Source: Artocarpus heterophyllus
Taxonomy: Eukaryota; Streptophyta; Magnoliopsida; Rosales; Moraceae
Assembly: GCA_025403435.1 (NCBI GenBank)
Contig: CM046338.1
Location: 25,154,281-25,218,280, forward strand
Direction: 5' to 3'
Length of the DNA stretch: 64,000 nucleotides
The notes beneath the pieces were generated by a model. That model saw only the letters and a list, made by a program, of their open reading frames with translations, did not search any database and was not told the origin of the DNA. Positions within the stretch are counted from its first letter, which is position 1; each line of letters starts with the position of its first letter. The position numbers were made by a program, and so were the translations under genes. Shown here piece by piece: positions 56,221 through 64,000 of the stretch.

Positions 56221-57555
56221 AGGACTGTTCAAAGAAAGCAGCTTGTGTGTAGAAGATGAAGTTCATTGGGTTATCTTCAGTAACTCAATAGACTGATGGC
56301 CTAGTTGAAAACTTGGGCCTATATGATTTAAAAAGGAAACCACCATTTTTTAAAAGGTAACCTTGTAGATTTCGTTCTATATACCACCTGGTGATGTCTA
56401 CTTCAATGGAGCTGGGAATTATGTATGATTACAAGAATGCCCTTGTAATTTTTTATTTTTTTGGGTTGTAATTTTAATTATCCAAAAGGACTTGGTCAAA
56501 AATCCATTATTTATTTTCATGCTTTATTTTCATGTGATGATTGTAATAACATGTTCATGCATTATAACATGTCATCTAGAAAAGTGCCTACTTATAGTTA
56601 TTATAACATAACATGCATACACTTGTGTATTTTTTTATAAAGTTGTTTATAAAATGATTTAATGTGTGTTAGAATTAATTTAATGAGATTAAATTAGTTG
56701 GGTTGGTTGTATAGAATTTCAATATATTTTATTAATCAACCAAATAATGTGATTTTAGTTTTAATAGTTAAAACTTGATAAAAATTCACATTAATTCTAA
56801 GTTATCTAATTTTAAATGTTTAATATTAGGTAGCTTAGATAATTCAAAATAAATTTAGATTTTTTTAGAAAATTTGGTAATTTACTTAAGTATAAATAGG
56901 ATGGGATTCTATTAACACAAAATATAACGTAGTAATTAAAAATTGTCTTTATTTACTAGAATTATGAAAGATAGGATGTTTTATAAGATGAAACACATCA
57001 TTTTAAAATAATGAGTGGAAGAAGGTAATATGACAATATAACCTACGGTCTCTACTATTAGCACAACATCGTGAAATTTAAGTGGCGTCTCATGACGCTT
57101 TGATTTCGTCCTCCCTACGGAAGGTGTCTATTTAAATTAATAACAAGGTTGGCTTCTAAGAGATAGGATTTTATAATAATTTCAAAATTGATCTACCCTA
57201 TGACTGTAATTTTGAGTTAAGTTATTAAAATCTAAAATAGTGGGTTACACTTATAAGGATATAATTAATTTATTAATTATATCTTGACCAAAATAGACGG
57301 TTATTAATAAATATAAAAAATATGAGATATTTTGAATATGTTTATTAATTGAGAATGTTTCAATTCAATTCATAAATAATGTGAACTACCTACATCGGCA
57401 CTTTATTTATTAAAATTGAATAATCGTTGAATTAGTAAAATATTTTTTTTTTGTGTTTTTTCATATGTATCATGCATCACGTTTACTATTTCAAAACATA
57501 TATTTATGATGTTTATACAACCATTTAATTTATGACATTTTATTTATTTATTACA
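56221..57555 (+). other. AT-rich DNA with probable 5' LTR of the next Copia element
   Basis: A TATA-like box (GTATAAATAGGA) at about 56890, about 670 bases before gag, fits an LTR promoter. A candidate LTR start TGTGTTAGAATTAATTTAATG lies at about 56664. The LTR ends cannot be fixed because the downstream LTR is missing. No other gene is seen. Confidence 0.4.
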
Positions 57556-57559
57556 GCAA

Positions 57560-58272
57560 TAATGTTTAATTCAATCATCACTATTCTCTCAAATGAAAAG
57601 TTAACCGAAGATAATTTTGTCAAGTGAAAGAGTAACATGAATATTGTACTAATATGTAAAAGTTACAAATTTGTCTTGATGGAGGAATGTCCTCCACCGC
57701 CTGTTGCCAATGCCCCTTGTAATGTAAAAGAAGCATATGATCGTTAGATCGAGGCAAACAACAAGACCCGCTATTTCCTTTTGGCTGGCATGTCTGACGT
57801 GCTTAGGATGAAGCACGAAAGCATGGAGATTGCTTATGAGACAATGCAGTCTCTACAAGACATGTTTGGCAAAGCTTTTGAAAAGGTACGCCATGAAGCT
57901 GTTAAGGCTGTAATGAATGCCAAAATGAAGGCAGGGATTTCGGTTAGAGAACATGTTCTCAGCATAGTTAACGACCTCTATGAAGCCAAGGTAAACGGGG
58001 CAGTGATAGATGAAGTCACATAGGTGGGGATGATTTTAGAAACTCTCTCCCCTACGTTCCTTCAGTTTAAGAGCAACTATTTCATGAACAAGATGAAATA
58101 TAACATGATTGAGTTGTTTAATGAACTACAAACCTTTGAGTCTATTTTGAAAGAAAAGACTAAAGAAGGTGAGGCAAATGTTGTAGAAGCACAACCATCT
58201 TCTTTCCTCAAAAGAATAGGAAGAGGAAGAGAACTGAAGGAAGTGGTAAGTCTAAGAATGGAGGGCAACTAA
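57560..58272 (+). pseudogene. Copia gag remnant
   Basis: Starts MFNSIITILSNEKLTEDNF, followed by stops, then a readable stretch LLAGMSDVLRMKHESMEIAY and ETMQSLQDMFGKAF, a stop at 58021-58023, and NYFMNKMKYNMIELFNELQ. This is the UBN2-type gag of plant Copia elements. The downstream nucleic-acid-binding tail is rich in Lys and Arg. Confidence 0.8.
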
Positions 58273-58324
58273 GAAGAATAAGAGCAACAACAACAACAAC
58301 AAAAAGAACTCAAAGAAAAAGAAG

Positions 58325-58560
58325 CCCAAAGGAAAATGTTTTCACTGCGGCATAGTTAGGCATTAGAAGAGAAACTATAAGAAGCATCTTCAGGAGCTTA
58401 AAAAAAGAAAAAACAATGGTAAATCAGATTTACTCATTTTAGAAGCTTGTTTATTTGAAAATGATACTTCACCTTAGATAATTGATTCAGAGGCAACTAA
58501 CCATGTTTGTTCTTCTTTGCAGATGCTTGGTTCTTCAAAGGAGCTTGACGACAGGGAACA
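58325..58560 (+). pseudogene. Copia zinc knuckle and protease remnant
   Basis: GKCFHCGIVRH is the first half of a CCHC knuckle. After it a stop replaces the usual aromatic residue, and the fourth metal ligand position reads Tyr. About 40 codons later IIDSEATNHVCSS corresponds to the aspartic protease motif, usually IDSGATNH, with Glu at the Gly position. Both domains look inactive. Confidence 0.7.
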
Positions 58561-58641
58561 AATGATGAAAGTGGGAATGGGAGAGGTTTTTTAGCAAGAG
58601 CAGTAGGAGTTGTTAAAATTTATTTTAGAAATAAGTTTTTA

Positions 58642-59445
58642 ATGTTGGAAAATGTTTATTACATTCCTAGTTTTCGTAGAAATTTGATTTCTGTTTCTAG
58701 GTTGTTTGAACAAATGTTTAATATTTCTTTTAATAGTAATTATGCTAATATTTCTAGAAATGGTTTGGATATTTGTTTTGCGCATCTGGAAAATGGGCTT
58801 TACATTTTAAGACCCAATGAAAAATCACTACTCAATATCGAAATGTTCAAAGTTGAACAACCAAAATCCAAGAAGCAAAAGGTTTCTTTTGATGATGAAA
58901 CATACCTATGGCACCTTAGACTAGGTCATGTTAACCTTGATAGGATTAACAGACTGGCAAAGGATGGTCCTTTAAGAGAACTAAAAGTTAGTTCTCTACC
59001 AGTTTGTGAATCTTGTCTTAAAGGTAAAATGACTAAAAGGCCTTTCTCTGCAAAAGGCGTAAGGGCCAAGAAACCACTTGAGCTAATACATGCGGACGTT
59101 CGTGGTCCATTGAATGTACAAACTCGTGGTGGGTACGAATATTTTGTCACATTTATTGACGATTATTTGAGGTATGAATACATGTACCTAATGCAAAGGA
59201 CATCTGAAACTTATGGAAAGTTTAAAGAATTCCAAGCGGAAGCTGAAAAGCAATTAGGAAAGTCGGTGAAGACTCTTCGATCTGATCAAGAAGAAGAATA
59301 ACTTGATACTGAGTTCAAGGATTATTTGATAGAACATGATACTCTATCACAACTCACTGCACTTGAAACACCACAACAGAATGGTGTCACCGAGAGAAGA
59401 AATCAGACGTTGCTTGATATGGTGAGATCTATGCTCATCTAATCA
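58642..59445 (+). pseudogene. Copia integrase remnant
   Basis: An open frame to 59301 includes the pre-integrase block WHLRLGHVNLDRINRLAK, the zinc-binding CESCLKGKMTKRPF, and catalytic-core blocks HADVRGPLNVQTRGG and YFVTFIDDY, then TLRSDQEEE before a stop. The core continues after the stop with ETPQQNGVTERRNQTLLDMV. The DDE layout is partly altered (HADVRG, RSDQEEE). Confidence 0.85.
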
Positions 59446-59999
59446 TCCTTACCCACTTCATTCTAGGGATATGTGCTACAAATTGCAGTATATCTTCTAA
59501 ACATAGTTCAATCTAAGTCTATTCTAAAACCACCTATAGAGTTATGAAATGGTCGCAAACCTAGTATGTGACATATCCATATATGGGGGTGTCTAGCACA
59601 TGTATTGAAAGGAAAGACCGAGAAGCTAAAACCATGTTCTGAGGTATGCTTGTTTATGGGATACCCAAAGGGAATGATGAAGGTTTGTTTTATAGTCCAC
59701 AAGAAAAAAAAGGTATTTGTGTCCACAAATGCCACTTTTCTCAAGAATGATTATAAGACAAACTATAAACCTCGTAGCAAAGTTGTACTTGAAGAATTAC
59801 TTTCTGATCAAATCAGATTGCAACCGACAACAGTTGTCGAAGGAAAAAATGAGGAGACCATGTCTCCAAATTAGGATGTCATACCACCTCAACATATGGG
59901 AGGGTTGTGAGACCACCTGCTCACTACAAGGAAATTGGAGAAGCACTTGTTGCTATCTCTGATAATGGTAAGGATGATCCATTGACATATCATCATGCA

Positions 60000-61030
60000 A
60001 TGGAAGATTCTAAGAAGGAAAAATAGCTAGAGGCTATGAACCTTGAAATGGAGTCCATGTACTCCAACTTAGTCTAGGAACTTGTAGATCCACTTGAAGG
60101 GATAAAGCCCATAGAGTATACATGGATCTACAAGAAGAAAAGGGGAGTGGATAGAAAAGTTGAGACTTCTAAAGCTAGGCTTGTGGTAAAGGGTTATACC
60201 CAAAATGAGGGAGTTGACTATGAATAAACTTTCTCGCCCATAGCTATGCTTAAATCCATTCGGATTCTTTTATCCATTGCTATATGTCTTGATTACGAGA
60301 CATAGCAAATGGATGTCAAGATTGCCTTTTTGAATTGCTATCTTGAGGAAAGCATCTATATGGTGCAACCAGAAGGGTTTGTAGTCAAAAGTCAAGAGCA
60401 AAAGTTTACAAGTTGCAAAGGTCCATCTATGGACTTAAGCAAGCTTCAAGATCTTGGAACTTAAGATTTGATGAGGCGATCAAGTCTTATGGTTTTGATC
60501 AAAACATTGATGAACCTTGTGTATACAAGTACATCAAAGATAAGAAGGTGGTCTTCTTAGTTCTTTATGTAGATGATATCCTACTTATTGAGAATGACAT
60601 AGGTATATTATCTAATATAAAGAAATGGCTCGCCAACCAATTCCAAATGAAAGATTTAGGAGAGGTAAGATATGCTCTTGGAATCCAACTCATAAGAGAT
60701 CGCAAGAACAAACTGTTGGTACTGTCTCAAGCATTTATATATAGATAAGGTGCTTATTGGATTTTCGATACAAAACTCAAAGAAAGGAAATTTACTTATA
60801 CATCATGGGGTTTATCTTTTAAAAGAGCAGTGTCTCAAGACACCTCAAGAGGAGGAAAACATGAGACGGGTACCTTATGTATCTGTAGTGGGAAGTCTAA
60901 TATATGTCATGTTGTGTACAAAACCTGACATTTGCTATGTGGTGGGTATAGTTAGTCGGTATCAATCCAACCTAGGATTAGATCATTGGGTGGTGATTAA
61001 ACACATTCTCAAGTATTTCAAAAAATTTTT
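60000..61030 (+). pseudogene. Copia reverse transcriptase remnant with intact YVDD
   Basis: Stop-interrupted RT: ARLVVKGYTQNEGVDYE then a stop, QMDVKIAFLN, EGFVVKSQEQK, one frame change near 60410, then QRSIYGLKQASRSWNLRFDE and VLYVDDILL. The catalytic YVDD is intact at 60566-60577, followed by QFQMKDLGEVRYALGIQL. A stop follows at 60746-60748. The remaining connection region runs to about 61030. Not expressible as one protein. Confidence 0.85.
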
Positions 61031-61082
61031 GCTTGTCAAAGATTTGTTCCTTCCACCACATTTCATATTTTATTCCAACAAT

Positions 61083-62895
61083 TTGTTCTTGCTATGTAAG
61101 TGCTATCTTTTGAGTAGCTTAGTGTTTCGTAAATTCCTGGTTTGACCTAAGCATTTTTTCCCTAAACATACCTATCCTTGGCTCTTGGTTCTATTTGAAT
61201 TTTGTATTCGATTCTGCATGGAGAATTTCATATATTATATAATGTAACAAAACAAAACTATCTGCTAATTACTGTTTTACTGTGGTATGTAGCCTTGATT
61301 TTCAAGGATTCTCGTTAGTTTTTTACTCCAAAATAAAAAATACTCCTCTTTAAAAGATTATCACTCAAGTCAAATAAAATTTGGAGCAGTGTGTGATTGT
61401 CGAATGTTTTTTTGAAAGGATTTCTACTTCTACTTGTAGCGAATGGAGAAGCCTAAGTAGAAAGAAAAGTTAAAAATACTAACTTCTTCAAATAACTAAA
61501 CTTGCATTGAGTGTCTATGCAAAGAATTTTCAAATACTTTTATTCAAATACACTACTTGTACTCTATTATGTGCAAAATATTTTTAGTGTTCTCCAAAAG
61601 CAGTACCAAAATGGCCTTTACTGATGCAAACTAAACACTTCACAACAGGAACAAGCGTCTGGCAAATAAGTTGAAATTAGTAAGACATAAAACACTTATT
61701 CATCGAATGCGATAGCAACATTATAAAATCTGCTGGAGATACCCGAATATGGTCCTTTTAGAAGGACAATTGAGCATTTTGCCTGCTTTCAAGTATTTGC
61801 TTAGAGCAGGCACAAATGTTTTACAATCCTCCCTTTCTACTATAATGTTGATTAAGATATGGTTAATACTGAAGGTACATAACATGATATAGCTCTGCAT
61901 CTTTTGAGTCAATTCCAAAATTAGTGCTGCCAGTAGTAAATAACTTATGCAAGTTGCAGAAGAATCTTGAAGATATTGACCTCCTAGTGGCAATAGCTTT
62001 TATTCGTTGCAAATCCTTATCATTTTATGTAAATTCTTTGTCATTATTGTTTCTTTAGAAAATATTAGGTAAATCCCCATAGTCCAGATTATAACCCCTA
62101 GCTTTATCACAACCTCTTAACAAGTTTAGATTTATGGTAATTGATGATTAAAGTTTTAACAAGAGTGTTAGGGTGTGACTACATACTAGGATGCATGGGA
62201 GAAATTCCATAGAGGGAGAATTCTACAATTTATTTAAGGGCAAATGGCCATTCTTGGGAGTTGATCAGATAAAAATTAGTCGATTATTGTTCAGTTGACT
62301 TGCAACAAGAACAAAACGTAAAGTACAATAAAAGTAAATAAACATGTCGATTTATATTGGTTTATCTCCAAAATAGAGGCCAAGTCCACTGTGAGGTCTT
62401 GAAGTTATACTATATCAAGTCAAAGTACAAGTATCAGGTACAACAAAGATGATGGAAAATAAGAGAGAAGGAGGAGGGGTTTCAGAGAGAGAAACTAGAG
62501 AGAGCAAGTGTGCTTAATAAAATGTGTCTAAGGTCTGGAATCAATCCTATATTTATTGGGGACGGGTTTGGCCTCCTTATTGCCTAATTCTGAAGTTGAT
62601 TCCAAGTAGACTAGGAATTGAGAAACTTCCTTATTTGGCGTCCTTAATTTGGTTGAGTGTGGTGGCAATTGGACATGGGTGTGACATGTTGAAGAAGCCT
62701 GAGGCTTTAGGCGCACATTCTTGCATTTCAAGATGATTAGGCCCTACCCAAATCAATCTAGGTCATTGGTGAAGCACGATCTTGGCCATCCAAATCAATT
62801 TGGACATTTGATGGGGATTTATACATTATTTGGTTCATTTTTTTTCCTCATTTTTACTTTCCATAACTGTTGTGGTGCACCTCCCTTATTCTCAT
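61083..62895. repeat. duplicated segment, copy 2 (empty MITE site)
   Basis: Direct copy of 52113-54950 lacking the 478-bp MITE (single TTAAAGTTT at 62148-62156) and lacking about 450-500 bases near 62640. Overall similarity is moderate, with many substitutions and small indels, so the duplication is not recent. The right part resembles a minus-strand LTR and abuts minus-strand Gypsy pol. Confidence 0.85.
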
Positions 62896-63460
62896 TTCAA
62901 ATCAGCCTTCATGGTAGGCCAATAGAAGCCTTGTCTTAGGTCCTTGAATCCAAGTGATCTTAGGACCGAGTGGTTCCCACAATCTCCTTCGTGGATCTCT
63001 CAGATGACGTTGTATTCTTTTTTAGGTGTGAGACATCAAAGATATGGCCCTAAGTATAACCTCCAATAAAGCTTGTTGTCTATTAAAGTGTACCTTGCTT
63101 GCAGCTTGTGGCCTTAGTTTTTCGGCTTCTTGCCTATCGGTTGAGAGTCCTCCTTCCTTTAGGTAATGAATGACTTGAGTGAAGAGTCATTGATTTCTTG
63201 TGGAGTCAACTTCTTAATGCAAGATTTTTCTATGTATCCCACTGGGTTTGAGCGCTTCAGTTGCTTTTGATTAATGAGCCAAGATTGGCTAGGGTATCCG
63301 CTTGCACACGTGACTCTCATAGAACTTGCTGAAACCCACAAATTTTGAATTTGGGGATGATATTGTTTATCTTTCCAAGTAAGCTATCATGTTTAAGTCT
63401 TTGGCAACATAGTCTTCTTTTATTAAATTGATCATTAGCTGTGAGTCGCTCATCATCTTT
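62896..63460 (-). pseudogene. Ty3/Gypsy RNase H-integrase linker remnant
   Basis: Reading the minus strand from 63460 toward 62900, fragments such as ADTLANLGSLINQKQLKRS, VGYIEKSCIKKL and a later degraded stretch fit the linker between the RNase H region and the integrase zinc-binding region of a plant Gypsy element. Stops and shifts are frequent. Homology fades into the LTR-like sequence near 62895. Confidence 0.6.
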
Positions 63461-63960
63461 AGTCATTTGGCTCTAAGGGCTTTGGCAAATACAAGCCAAC
63501 TACCATGGCTTCATATTCTACTTTGTTATTGGTCATTTTAAAGTGTAGCTTGAAAAATTGCTTGATGATCTCTTTAATGGGAGTCTTCAAGTAAATCCCA
63601 ACTCTGCTGCCTCGAATATTAGAAGAACCGTGGACTTGGAGCATCAAGTCATCTGATTGGCTCTCCTTGTAAAGGGCAGCTATTGCTTCCAGATTCATTT
63701 GGGCTACAAAATTTGCAAGGACTTATAATTTCAATGCAGTTCTATTTTGATAAGTGATATCAACATCTAGCTTGATGGCTCACTTCATGAGTATCTGGAT
63801 ACGTCCTGCTTATGGATGATTGCTCGTAAAAGAAAAGCTATCCAAATTATGATTGGTTGGGATTGGAAATATGGTGTAAGCTTTCCGCCGACGATGATCA
63901 AGGCAATAGCTAGCTTCTCGATCATAGGATAGGATCCTGCATCTGATCACATGCAAGTGT
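63459..63960 (-). pseudogene. Ty3/Gypsy RNase H remnant at the window edge
   Basis: The minus strand contains KLTPYFQSQPI (end of the RT-RNase H module), then MNLEAIAALYKESQSDDLML, QVHGSSNIRGSRVGIYLKT and FKMTNNKVEYEAMVVGL, an RNase HI-like domain. In this family DGSSN is usual; here the first Asp reads His. TNNKVEYEA keeps the conserved Glu. Two RNase H-like segments fit a Tat/Athila-type lineage, by inference. The element continues past 64000. Confidence 0.8.
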
Positions 63961-64000
63961 GCACGATTGCAAGTAATAGAGTAGTAGCAAAGTGTTAATT

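Larger units (their letters stand above)
57560..61030 (+). mobile_element. decayed Ty1/Copia element, 3' end missing
   Basis: Gag, zinc knuckle, protease, integrase and RT follow in the standard Copia order on the + strand, with stops and frameshifts throughout. Homology ends within the RT-RNase H connection (PDICYVVGIVSRYQSN, HILKYFKK) at about 61030, without RNase H or a 3' LTR. The next recognisable sequence, from 61083, is the duplicated segment, so the element was cut by that junction. Confidence 0.85.

Noticed and set aside
52113..62895. Interpretation of the two duplicated segments as LTRs of one large element
   Set aside because: No TG..CA ends at the borders and no matching target duplication; the DNA between is a Copia element plus Gypsy pieces in both orientations, and the copies themselves contain another LTR-like promoter.

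Overview
The window is nuclear DNA from a flowering plant, most likely a eudicot. It is AT-rich, with GT-AG split genes, long introns, many short inverted-repeat elements (MITEs), and Ty1/Copia and Ty3/Gypsy retroelement debris. Nothing in it is bacterial: there are no operons, CRISPR arrays or phage genes. I cannot name the species. One assembly gap of exactly 100 N lies at 35745-35844.

Four plant protein-coding genes are supported, all on the + strand. (1) About 8243-18211: a POLLUX/CASTOR-like plastid-envelope ion channel of the PEC1/PEC2 type. Twenty-one coding exons join in one unbroken frame; only the first exon is unsettled. (2) 21013-25171: the nucleolar rRNA-processing protein EFG1, 8 exons, 333 codons, intact. 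(3) 28591 to about 35400: a GH47/EDEM-type alpha-mannosidase of the MNS5 class. Its exons are recognisable, but the reading is broken by three 1-base discrepancies and a probable nonsense codon, and its 3' end runs toward the gap. (4) 45154-51693: a histone deacetylase of the HDA8 type, 3 exons, 385 codons, intact although its second intron carries a 3.2-kb Copia insertion and its first intron a decayed piece of plastid psbC.

Layout. 1-8.2 kb: gene-free, with a long hairpin at the left edge, tandem duplications (88 bp and about 660 bp) and MITE copies. 8.2-18.2 kb: the channel gene, with a 634-bp hAT-type MITE in its long first intron. 18.2-25.2 kb: intergenic DNA, then EFG1 with a solo LTR in one intron. 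25.2-28.6 kb: MITEs, low-complexity DNA and a GC-rich block. 28.6-35.4 kb: MNS5. 35.8-38.4 kb: an apparently non-coding LTR element filled with a degenerate ~125-bp tandem array. 39.0-42.1 kb: a 3.1-kb solo LTR-like insertion with a perfect 5-bp target-site duplication. 42-45 kb: low-complexity DNA and a minisatellite. 45.2-51.7 kb: HDA8. 52.1-54.95 kb and 61.08-62.9 kb: two copies of one segment; the first carries a 478-bp MULE-type MITE and the second preserves the empty site. Between them lie Gypsy and Copia remnants, and a minus-strand Gypsy pol fragment fills the right edge.

The four genes do not form a pathway: plastid ion homeostasis, ribosome biogenesis, ER glycoprotein quality control and chromatin deacetylation. 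I see no convincing undescribed gene system. The most unusual material is the mobile DNA: the non-coding tandem-array LTR element, the compact Copia element lacking protease and integrase, the solo LTR with opposed motif clusters, and the paired filled and empty MITE sites.
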